A stretch of 64,000 bases of DNA from Alphaproteobacteria bacterium (lineage in GTDB: Bacteria; Pseudomonadota; Alphaproteobacteria; Rhizobiales; Xanthobacteraceae): contig JAPLPD010000111.1 of the NCBI GenBank assembly GCA_026400395.1, forward strand, positions 1-64,000, in the 5' to 3' direction. Positions 56,181 to 64,000 of the stretch are shown here, piece after piece; positions within the stretch are counted from its first letter, which is position 1; every line of letters starts with the position of its first letter. Under the pieces are notes generated by a model. It was given only the letters and a program-made list of their open reading frames with translations. It had not been told where the DNA came from and ran no database searches. Both the position numbers and the translations under genes were made by a program.

Positions 56181-59100
56181 ATGATTGGTCTGGTTCGCCT
56201 CGCGCTGAGACGGCCGTACACTATGGCGATCGCCGGAATGCTCATCCTGCTGATGGGCTTCCTGTCGGCCCAGCGTATGGTCGTCGATATCTTCCCCAAC
56301 ATCGACATCCCTGTGGTCTATGTCGCGTGGAATTATCCGGGCCTGTCCGCCGAGGACATGGAGCGGCGGGTCGTTCTGGTCAGCGAGCGCTCATACTCGA
56401 CCACGGTCAACGGCATCGAGCGCATCGAGTCGCTGTCGATCCCGGGGCTTGGCATTCTCAAGGTTTACTTCAATCCGGGGACCGATATCGGCGGCGCCAT
56501 CTCGCAGATCAACGCGCAGAACAACTCCATCCTGCGCATCGCGCCGCCGGGCATCACTCCGCCGAGCATGATCCGTTTCAATGCCTCGAACGTGCCGGTG
56601 GTGCAGGTCACGCTCAACAGCAAGACCATTTCCGAGCAGCAGATCTTTGATTACGGCCTCAACTTCCTGCGCACGCGCCTGTTCACGATCCCGGGTCTCT
56701 CGATCCCCGCGCCCTATGGCGGCAAACAGCGTCAGATCATCGTTGACGTCGACCCCTCCAAGCTCAGCGCCAAGGGGTTGTCGCAGATGGATGTCGTCGG
56801 TGCGCTGCAAACCACCAACGTCATCGTTCCGGCCGGCGTCGCCCGCATTGGCGAGCGCGAGTTCAACGTCAAACTCAACTCCAGTCCGCAGATGGTGGAG
56901 CAGTTCCAGACGCTGCCGGTTGGTGTGCGTGACGGCCTGATCGTGTCGCTGAGCGACGTGGCCAAGGTCAGCGACAGTTTCGCAACCCAGCAGAACGCGG
57001 TGCGCATCAACGGTCAGCGCGCCAGCTATATGAATATCCTGAAGAACTCCGACGCTTCCACGATCGCAGTGGTGAAGGCGATCCGCGAGGTTCTGCCGGA
57101 GGTTCAGTCCACCGCGCCCGAGGGGCTCGAACTCAAACTCGACTTCGACCAGTCGGTGTTCGTGCAGGGCGCCGTCGATAACATCATTCACGAGGCCATT
57201 CTGTCGTCGATCCTGGTCTCGTTAATGATCCTGATCTTCCTCGGCAGTTGGCGGAACACCGTGATCGTGTCGCTGTCGATCCCGCTGTCGATCGCCGCGG
57301 GCGTCGCCGGCCTCTTTCTCACCGGCCAGACCATCAACCTGATGACCCTCGGCGGGCTGGCGCTGGCGATCGGACTGCTGGTCGACAACGCCACGGTGAC
57401 GATCGAGAACATTCACCGCAACCAGTCGCTCGGCAAGCCGCTCACCGTTGCCATCCTGGACGGATCGAACGAGGTGATTCAGCCGCTCACCGTCGCCACT
57501 CTGGCGATCTGCATTGTGTTCTTGCCGGTGCTGCTGCTGACCGGACCATCGCGCTTTCTGTTCATTCCGCTCGCCATCACGGTCGTGCTGGCGATGCTCG
57601 CGTCCTACGTTCTTTCGTTCTCCGTCATTCCGGCGCTGGCGCGCTATCTGCTCAAGGACCATGACGACCACGCGCCGAAAAACATCGGCGCGCGCATGTC
57701 GGCGACCTTCGATCGCGGCTTCGAGCGCGTCAAGAACGGCTATGGCGGCCTGCTGGAGATGGCCCTGGGCCGGCGGAAATTCGTACTCGGCTGTTTCGGT
57801 CTTCTGCTCGTGGCGACGGGAGCGCTGGCGCCGGTCATCGGCACCGACTTCTTCCCGACCTCCGATGTCGGCATCCTCAAGCTGCACGTTCGCGCGCCGC
57901 GCGGAATGCGGCTGGAGGAGACAGAAAAGGTCGTGGCCGGCGTGGAGCAGAGCATCCGCGAGGTGATCCCGGCCAAGGAATTGCGTACCATCAACTCGAC
58001 GATCGGGCTGCCGTTCTCGCTCAATCTCGCGTTCGTGCCGAGCGACAACACCAGCGGCATGGACGCTGAGCTTCTGATCTCGCTCAACCACGGCCACCGG
58101 CCGACCGTGGAATACCAGCGCCTCGTCCGCGAAAAACTGAACGCCGAATTTCCCGGCACGCTGTTCTATTTCCAAACCGCCGACATCGTGAGCCAGGTGC
58201 TGAACTTCGGGCTTTCGGCGCCGATCGACGTTCAGATTCAGGATTCTAACTTTCCGCGCGCCTATGCGTCCGCGCAGCGCATCCTGACGGCGATTCAAAA
58301 AATTCCGGGTGTGGTCGATCCGCGCATTGCGCAGGTGCTGGATTTCCCGACCATCCAGATCGACGTGGATCGCCAGCGCGCCGCGCGAATGGGCATCTCT
58401 CAGCGCGATGTCGCCAACAACATGCTCACGTCTCTGGCCGGCAGCGCGCTGGTCGGTCCGACCTACTTCCTCAATCCGGTGACCGGCGTGAACTACACTG
58501 TGGCGGTGCAGACCCCGGCCGACAAAATCAATTCGGTTTCGGACGTCATGAATTTGCCGGCCAATCCAGCGGCGCCCAACATCAATCCGAATATTCCGGT
58601 GACGACGCTGCTGACGGTGCCGAACTCGCCGGTGACCCGGATCGGCGACATCGCCTCGATGCGGCCGACCACCGCGATGCAATCCATCAACCACTACACC
58701 GTGCAGCGGGTCGTGGACGTGAACGCCAACATCGACAGCCGCGATCTCGGCAGCGTCGCGGCCGAAATCAAAAAAGTCATCGCCGAGGAGCAGAAGAACC
58801 TGCCATCGACGGTCAAGATATTCCTGCGCGGCCAGAACGAGGTGATGGAAACTTCGTTCCGAAACCTTGGCCTTGGACTGATCCTCGCTGTGATCCTGGT
58901 CTATGCGGTGCTGGTGGTGCTGTTCCAGTCTTGGGTCGATCCGTTCATCATCATGATGGCGGTGCCGGGCGCGCTGGTCGGGATTCTGTGGACGCTGGCG
59001 GTCACCGGCACCACGATCAATGTTGCCTCGCTGATGGGGGCGATCATGTCGATCGGCATCGCGGTGTCGAATTCGATCCTGGTCGTCAGCTTCGCCAACG

Positions 59101-59429
59101 ATCTGCGCAGCCGGAACGAGAACCTCACCCCATTCGAGGCGGTGATCGAGGCCGGCAAGACCCGGCTTCGCCCGATCCTGATGACGGCGCTGGCCATGAT
59201 CATCGGCATGCTGCCGATGGCGCTGGCGCTCGGCGAGGCCGGCGAGCAGAATGCGCCGCTCGGCCGCGCGGTGATCGGTGGGCTGGCTTTCGCGACCATT
59301 GCGACGCTGGTGCTGGTGCCGGTTTTCTACACGCTGCTGCGGAGCGCGCTGCCCACCTTGCACACTCTGGACAAGCGATTTGAAGCTGAAGCCGCGGGTT
59401 CGGCGGCTGGAGGTTCTGCTCATGGCTGA
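56181..59429 (+). CDS. efflux RND transporter permease subunit
   Basis: 1082 aa; FPNIDIPVVYVAWNYPGLSAEDMERRV; TM block LGGLALAIGLLVDNATVTIENI; repeated RND architecture. Confidence 0.92.
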   Translation: MIGLVRLALRRPYTMAIAGMLILLMGFLSAQRMVVDIFPNIDIPVVYVAWNYPGLSAEDMERRVVLVSERSYSTTVNGIERIESLSIPGLGILKVYFNPGTDIGGAISQINAQNNSILRIAPPGITPPSMIRFNASNVPVVQVTLNSKTISEQQIFDYGLNFLRTRLFTIPGLSIPAPYGGKQRQIIVDVDPSKLSAKGLSQMDVVGALQTTNVIVPAGVARIGEREFNVKLNSSPQMVEQFQTLPVGVRDGLIVSLSDVAKVSDSFATQQNAVRINGQRASYMNILKNSDASTIAVVKAIREVLPEVQSTAPEGLELKLDFDQSVFVQGAVDNIIHEAILSSILVSLMILIFLGSWRNTVIVSLSIPLSIAAGVAGLFLTGQTINLMTLGGLALAIGLLVDNATVTIENIHRNQSLGKPLTVAILDGSNEVIQPLTVATLAICIVFLPVLLLTGPSRFLFIPLAITVVLAMLASYVLSFSVIPALARYLLKDHDDHAPKNIGARMSATFDRGFERVKNGYGGLLEMALGRRKFVLGCFGLLLVATGALAPVIGTDFFPTSDVGILKLHVRAPRGMRLEETEKVVAGVEQSIREVIPAKELRTINSTIGLPFSLNLAFVPSDNTSGMDAELLISLNHGHRPTVEYQRLVREKLNAEFPGTLFYFQTADIVSQVLNFGLSAPIDVQIQDSNFPRAYASAQRILTAIQKIPGVVDPRIAQVLDFPTIQIDVDRQRAARMGISQRDVANNMLTSLAGSALVGPTYFLNPVTGVNYTVAVQTPADKINSVSDVMNLPANPAAPNINPNIPVTTLLTVPNSPVTRIGDIASMRPTTAMQSINHYTVQRVVDVNANIDSRDLGSVAAEIKKVIAEEQKNLPSTVKIFLRGQNEVMETSFRNLGLGLILAVILVYAVLVVLFQSWVDPFIIMMAVPGALVGILWTLAVTGTTINVASLMGAIMSIGIAVSNSILVVSFANDLRSRNENLTPFEAVIEAGKTRLRPILMTALAMIIGMLPMALALGEAGEQNAPLGRAVIGGLAFATIATLVLVPVFYTLLRSALPTLHTLDKRFEAEAAGSAAGGSAHG

Positions 59430-60552
59430 AGATCAACCGGCGACCGCTCCGGGGGCGGGGCGCTCCGTCAGGTTCTATCTGGTGGGGCTGGGCGTCGTCG
59501 CCGTGGCCTTCGCGGCGGTCGGATATTTCCATTTCAGCCGCACCGAGACGGTGGCGGTGGCGCGTGAGGCGAGGGCCAGCGTGGTCGAACGCGGCCCCCG
59601 CGTCGAGGTGGTGGCGGCGACGCAGGGGCCGAGCGAGCGCACGGTCACAATGCTCGCGGATGTGCGCGCCAACTCGACGGCCATCCTTTACTCCAAGGTC
59701 AGCGGCTATGTGAAAACCGTGAGCGCTGATCGCGGCGACCGGGTCCAGGCCGGGCAGGTTGTCGCGGTGATCGAGTCGCCCGAGATCGACCAGCAGTATG
59801 CCGCGGCGGTTGCCGATCTGGAGCAGAAGCGCCGCAACTTCGCGCGCTCCCAGGATCTGTTCGCCAAGGGCAACACCACCCAGGTGGCGATGTTCCAGTT
59901 CGAAACCGATACGCGGGTGGCGGAGGCCAATGTCAAAGGCCTGGAGACGATGAAGGGCTATCAGACCATCCGCGCGCCGTTTGCCGGGCGAGTGACCGCG
60001 CGCTTCGTCGATCCGGGTGGCCTGATCACCAACGCACAGACCAACATGGTCAGCGCGTTGCCGATCATGACGATCTCCGACGACAGCCGGCTGCGGGTCT
60101 ATTGCTACGTCCAGCAGACCGATGTGCCTTACATCAACGTCGGCGACCTGGCGGAGGTGATCGACGCCAGCAATCCCGAACGCCGCATGAAGGCAAAGGT
60201 GTCCCGGATGACCGGCGAACTCGAGACTCGCACGCGCACCATGCAGATCGAGATCAACATCGACAACGCCGAAGGCTTCCTCGTCGCCGGCAGCTTCGCC
60301 AACGTCAAGCTGCACATACCGATCAAGAGCTATCCGCAGATACCGGTGAGCGGGCTTGTGGTCCGCGGCAACGACCATTTCGTTGCCATGGTCGAGAACG
60401 ACACGCTTCGCTACAAGCCGGTGCGTGTCGAGACGACAGACGGCAATACGGTGACTGTGGCGGATGGGCTTAAGAAAGGCGACCGCGTCGCTGTGAACCT
60501 GCCGGACGAAATCACCGACGGTGCGAAGGTCCAGCCGATCCTCAAGAAGTAG
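59422..60552 (+). CDS. efflux RND transporter periplasmic adaptor subunit
   Basis: VSGYVKTVSADRGDRVQAGQVVAVIESPEIDQQYAAAVADLEQKRRNFARSQDLFAKG; IRAPFAGRVTARFVDPGGLI. Confidence 0.9.
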   Translation: MAEDQPATAPGAGRSVRFYLVGLGVVAVAFAAVGYFHFSRTETVAVAREARASVVERGPRVEVVAATQGPSERTVTMLADVRANSTAILYSKVSGYVKTVSADRGDRVQAGQVVAVIESPEIDQQYAAAVADLEQKRRNFARSQDLFAKGNTTQVAMFQFETDTRVAEANVKGLETMKGYQTIRAPFAGRVTARFVDPGGLITNAQTNMVSALPIMTISDDSRLRVYCYVQQTDVPYINVGDLAEVIDASNPERRMKAKVSRMTGELETRTRTMQIEINIDNAEGFLVAGSFANVKLHIPIKSYPQIPVSGLVVRGNDHFVAMVENDTLRYKPVRVETTDGNTVTVADGLKKGDRVAVNLPDEITDGAKVQPILKK

Positions 60553-60561
60553 AAACGAAAT

Positions 60562-60585
60562 GGAGCGGGGTCTCGGCCCCGCTCC
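60562..60585. terminator. bidirectional stem-loop GGAGCGGGG-TCTCGG-CCCCGCTCC between convergent genes
   Basis: 9-bp perfect stem, 6-nt loop, between the RND adaptor (+) and infA (-); flanking AAACG...CGTTT. Confidence 0.75.
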
Positions 60586-60594
60586 TCGATCCGT

Positions 60595-60873
60595 TTAGCC
60601 GCGCTTGCGCCACATCGCGCGGCGCTGACCGGTCGCGGCTGTGGTCGGCTGGGACGACTTGTGGCGGAAGGTGATCCGCCCGCGCGCCAGGTCATAGGGG
60701 GACATCTCGACCGTGACCCGGTCGCCTACGCCGGTGCGGATGCGGAACTTGCGCATCTTGCCCGCCGTGTAGGCCAGGATCATGTGTTCGTTGTCGAGCT
60801 TCACCCGGAAGTTGCCGTCCGGCAGTTCTTCGGTGACCTCGCCTTCGAATTCGAGCAGTTCTTCTTTCGCCAT
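60595..60873 (-). CDS. infA: translation initiation factor IF-1 (C-terminally extended)
   Basis: [72 protein letters not shown] + basic extension. Confidence 0.93.
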   Translation of the reverse strand: MAKEELLEFEGEVTEELPDGNFRVKLDNEHMILAYTAGKMRKFRIRTGVGDRVTVEMSPYDLARGRITFRHKSSQPTTAATGQRRAMWRKRG

Positions 60874-60905
60874 GGATCGTTCCCTGGATTTCGCTTGGGT
60901 GCAGT

Positions 60906-62405
60906 CTAGCGCGGCTGCATGAAAGTGACTTTAGAAAAATCGCCGATCGGCTGTGTCGAGGCGACCGGGCGGGGGCCCTGGTTGCTCGCCGGCGCCGGGT
61001 GCCGCGCGCCGCCGCGATCCGGGGCGCGCTCCTGCGCCTGATGTTCGCCGCGCTCGTTACCGCGCTTCGGCCCGCCGTTGCGCTGGCCGCCGCCGCCACC
61101 GCGCTCGTGGCGATTGCCACCGCGGGCGTGCTCGTTGCGGGACTGGCCGTTCCGCTGCTCGCCGCCGCGGCCGTTGTTCGGCTGCGCCGGGCGTGCCGGT
61201 TGACGGGTCGACTGTCCGGACGCCGGGATGGCCATCCGGATCAGCTTCTCGATGTCGCGCAGGAACGGCAGTTCGTCATGGGAGCACAGCGAGATCGCGA
61301 TGCCGTCGGCGCCGGCTCGCGCGGTGCGACCGATGCGGTGCACGTAGCTTTCCGGGATGTTGGGCAGGTCGAAGTTGACGACGTGGCTGATGCCCTCGAC
61401 GTCGATGCCGCGGGCGGCGATGTCGGTGGCCACCAGCGTGCGGATGCGGCCGCTGCGGAAGTCCTTCAATACGCGTTCGCGCTGGTTCTGTGACTTGTTG
61501 CCGTGGATTGCCTCGGCGGAGATGCCGTCTTTGTTCAGGCCGCGGACCACCTTGTCGGCGCCGTGCTTGGTGCGGGTGAACACCAGCACGCGATCGACGG
61601 TCTCTTTGCGCAGGATGTCGGTCAGCATCTGGGGCTTGTGGGCGCGATCGACGTGGATGATCTGCTGGGCGATGCGCTCCACCGTCGTGGATTGCGGCGT
61701 TACCGACACCTTGGCCGGGTCCTTCAGCATGTGGCGGGCGAGCTCCGCGATGTCCTGCGGCATGGTGGCCGAGAACAACAGCGTCTGCCGCTCCTTCGGG
61801 AGCTTGGCTACGATTTTGCGGATGTCACGGATGAAGCCCATGTCGAGCATGCGGTCGGCTTCATCGAGTACGAACATCTCGACATCGCTCAGGCGGAGCG
61901 CGTGGCTCTGGAGCAGGTCGAGGAGCCGGCCCGGCGTTGCCACCAGCACATCGACGCCGTGCGCCAGCGCGCGGACCTGCGGTCCCATGTTGACGCCGCC
62001 GATGGCAAGCGTCGTCTGGATGCGCAGATGCCGGCCGTAGGCGCGGAAGCTGTCGAGGATCTGGCCGGACAACTCACGGGTCGGGCTTAGAACCAGCACG
62101 CGGCAGGTCTTCGGCTGCGGGCGGGGGCGATTGACGGACAGAGCATTCAGGATCGGCAGTGCGAACGCCGCGGTCTTGCCGGTGCCGGTCTGTGCGATGC
62201 CGATGACGTCGCGCTTGGCGAGCAGCAGCGGGATGGTCTGTTCCTGGATCGGGGTAGGGGTGACGTATTTCTCTTCGGTCAGCGCGCGAAGGATCGGCTC
62301 TGCGAGGCCGAAGTCGTTAAAGGTGGTCAATTCAAAGTCTTTCTGTGTGCGGCCGGACCGCGTCGCACCAAAGCGCGCGGACGTCGAACGCGGGGTTCGA
62401 GACAT
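60906..62405 (-). CDS. rhlE: DEAD/DEAH-box RNA helicase (RhlE-like)
   Basis: [75 protein letters not shown]; Arg/Gly/Asn-rich tail. Confidence 0.92.
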   Translation of the reverse strand: MSRTPRSTSARFGATRSGRTQKDFELTTFNDFGLAEPILRALTEEKYVTPTPIQEQTIPLLLAKRDVIGIAQTGTGKTAAFALPILNALSVNRPRPQPKTCRVLVLSPTRELSGQILDSFRAYGRHLRIQTTLAIGGVNMGPQVRALAHGVDVLVATPGRLLDLLQSHALRLSDVEMFVLDEADRMLDMGFIRDIRKIVAKLPKERQTLLFSATMPQDIAELARHMLKDPAKVSVTPQSTTVERIAQQIIHVDRAHKPQMLTDILRKETVDRVLVFTRTKHGADKVVRGLNKDGISAEAIHGNKSQNQRERVLKDFRSGRIRTLVATDIAARGIDVEGISHVVNFDLPNIPESYVHRIGRTARAGADGIAISLCSHDELPFLRDIEKLIRMAIPASGQSTRQPARPAQPNNGRGGEQRNGQSRNEHARGGNRHERGGGGGQRNGGPKRGNERGEHQAQERAPDRGGARHPAPASNQGPRPVASTQPIGDFSKVTFMQPR

Positions 62406-62733
62406 CCCGCGTGGACAGGGCTGTCAGTTGTGAGAAGTCGGAAGTCGGGGCTGAAAACCTCAGGCTGAGAAATGCGCCGAGATCGTCTTTCACGCGGCCC
62501 GGAAACGACCTGGAGAATCAGGCCTTTGATCCGACTGGCGAGTACATGGCAGGTTGCAGGGGTGTTTTCAAGGGCTATCGGCGCAAACGGGCGCTCGGCG
62601 GGATCAGGCAGCCCCGCTCCTTGGTTAACCGATGGTTAGAGATTCGCACGCCTTATCGTCTGTGAAGCTGCCGCTCGGGCTCAAACACAGCGTCCGCAGG
62701 ATGAGTTCTTTCGCCTGCGGAACTAGAGGCAAC

Positions 62734-63069
62734 ATGGTCAAACATCTTTGCGCCGGTTTGGCGGTGGTTGCTGTTCTAGCAACTGCGATTGCTGCTGAAG
62801 TGGCAGATTTGTCCATGACGCCCATCTACAAGTCACGGCCGTCAACGGCCTCGAACTTGAATGGCAGCCTGAAGGACGAATACCGGTTGTTCGATCCGCG
62901 TAGTTCCGGATTTCAACAGTCGGTGCCGCGGGCGGCAACCGCTTCCAACGCTCAGGCCGACGCTGGCCACTTCGGACTGCTCGGCACACTGAGCGGTGGT
63001 GCTGTTCAGACCGGCGCAGACAATCGATCTGACAGGCGGTCCGAGCGTTTGCTTCCAGCCTGGGCGTGA
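62734..63069 (+). CDS. small secreted hypothetical protein
   Basis: MVKHLCAGLAVVAVLATAIAAEVADLSMTPIYK signal-peptide-like start within ORF 62632..63069. Confidence 0.5.
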   Translation: MVKHLCAGLAVVAVLATAIAAEVADLSMTPIYKSRPSTASNLNGSLKDEYRLFDPRSSGFQQSVPRAATASNAQADAGHFGLLGTLSGGAVQTGADNRSDRRSERLLPAWA

Positions 63070-63111
63070 TCCGATACTTCCGCGGTGGCGATGATGGCCG
63101 AGGGTTGCCTC

Positions 63112-63492
63112 ATGCTGAAGCAAATCGCCGGGTTGCTCTTCGTCGCGGCAGTGCTGGGCGGGTGCTCCTCACTTGGAACGACACAGGAGAGGCCGGCCGA
63201 ACGCCCGCCGGAACAGCCGGCGACCGTCCGGCAGATTATCGCCAACAGCACCGACACGCTGTTCGACGCATCCGCCAATGCAAAGAACCCCGCCATCGGC
63301 GAGTTGCGGCGGTTCAACTCGGCGGTGGGCTCCGAGTCCGGCGTTTGCCTGCGCGCGTTGGTCACCGATCGCTCCGGCAAGAACCGCAGCACGGCGACCT
63401 ATGTACTGTTCATCGCGCGAAACCGTATTGCCGACCGCCGCAAGGCATTACCCGCCGACGGGTGTGACCGCGATATCTATCAGCCACTCTAG
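63112..63492 (+). CDS. putative lipoprotein
   Basis: MLKQIAGLLFVAAVLGGCSSLG lipobox (LGGC); ORF 63085..63492, ATG at 63112 preferred. Confidence 0.7.
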   Translation: MLKQIAGLLFVAAVLGGCSSLGTTQERPAERPPEQPATVRQIIANSTDTLFDASANAKNPAIGELRRFNSAVGSESGVCLRALVTDRSGKNRSTATYVLFIARNRIADRRKALPADGCDRDIYQPL

Positions 63493-63504
63493 CCTCGCCG
63501 GGTG

Positions 63505-63945
63505 TCAGGGCTTGCGGGCCGTACCGCGCCGCATAAGCTGGTCGGTCTGGTAGCCGCCCTCCAGTTCAGGAAATGGCGAGTACGGTTGTCCGGCGCAGGC
63601 CGCCGCCGCGTCCTCCATCAAAAACTCCGGCGGCTTGGCGACACCGTAGAGCGCAACGAGATATTGTCGCGGACTGGTGGCGTCGCCGAACGTGCTTCGG
63701 ATGTTCATGCGCACGCAGACGCGCCAGAGGCCCGCCATGTGCTTTGGCGGCGCAATGGCCGCGTTGCGGATGCTCTCCAGATTTCGCCAGAGCAGCGCGC
63801 GATGGGCGATGACAATGCCGCGCGCATCCGGTGGTTGATCCAGATTTTCCCGGCCGGAGGAGCACCCGGATATCGCCAATGTGCACAGCATCGCGGCTGC
63901 GACGCCGCATGGTCCGATCGCTGAAGGGCGACGCGGGGGCCGCAT
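63505..63945 (-). CDS. putative lipoprotein
   Basis: AAAMLCTLAISGCSSG lipobox (ISGC); convergent with the preceding lipoprotein gene. Confidence 0.65.
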   Translation of the reverse strand: MRPPRRPSAIGPCGVAAAMLCTLAISGCSSGRENLDQPPDARGIVIAHRALLWRNLESIRNAAIAPPKHMAGLWRVCVRMNIRSTFGDATSPRQYLVALYGVAKPPEFLMEDAAAACAGQPYSPFPELEGGYQTDQLMRRGTARKP

Positions 63946-64000
63946 CGGCTCTCCGTTGCTGGTCAGCCTGATGCCGGCTGAGCGGCGTGCATTAAGTGTA

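Noticed and set aside
57222-59423. 733-aa antisense ORF across the RND permease
   Set aside because: Shadow ORF with biased composition (R/H/D/Q) opposite a conserved RND permease.

Overview
GC-rich alphaproteobacterial-type (Rhizobiales/Bradyrhizobiaceae-like, inferred) chromosomal window with about 50 supportable coding genes and one intact tRNA. It has two contrasting parts. (A) ~0.9-19.8 kb is an accessory catabolic region: two luciferase-like flavin monooxygenases, a CoA-transferase, SDRs, an alpha/beta hydrolase, a MarR regulator, a branched-chain amino-acid-type ABC transporter, a TAXI solute-binding protein, a cupin, an M24 peptidase and an FMO. It contains several decaying genes: an acyl-CoA dehydrogenase remnant, a hydroxycinnamoyl-CoA hydratase/lyase-like remnant, a livG with an apparent internal deletion plus frameshift, and a GlcG/HbpS-family pseudogene. 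It ends at a pair of convergent tRNA-Arg(TCT) sequences, one intact and one truncated after the anticodon arm. (B) ~20.3-64 kb is mostly intact: alpha-2-macroglobulin + PbpC, a GT39/PAP2/GT2/LAB_N envelope-glycolipid cluster, an aap-type amino-acid ABC transporter, a sulfur cluster (persulfide dioxygenase-rhodanese, mercaptopyruvate sulfurtransferase, CysK, MetC), photolyase, GGDEF protein, a ferredoxin + AprA-like flavoprotein pair, an L,D-transpeptidase with an in-frame stop in its apparent signal peptide, a DHDPS-like/3-hydroxyanthranilate dioxygenase-like pair, an RND efflux pair, infA + DEAD-box helicase, and two related-looking small lipoproteins. No CRISPR array, transposase, integrase or rRNA was recognised. 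All identifications come from reading the sequence and translations; no database searches were run.
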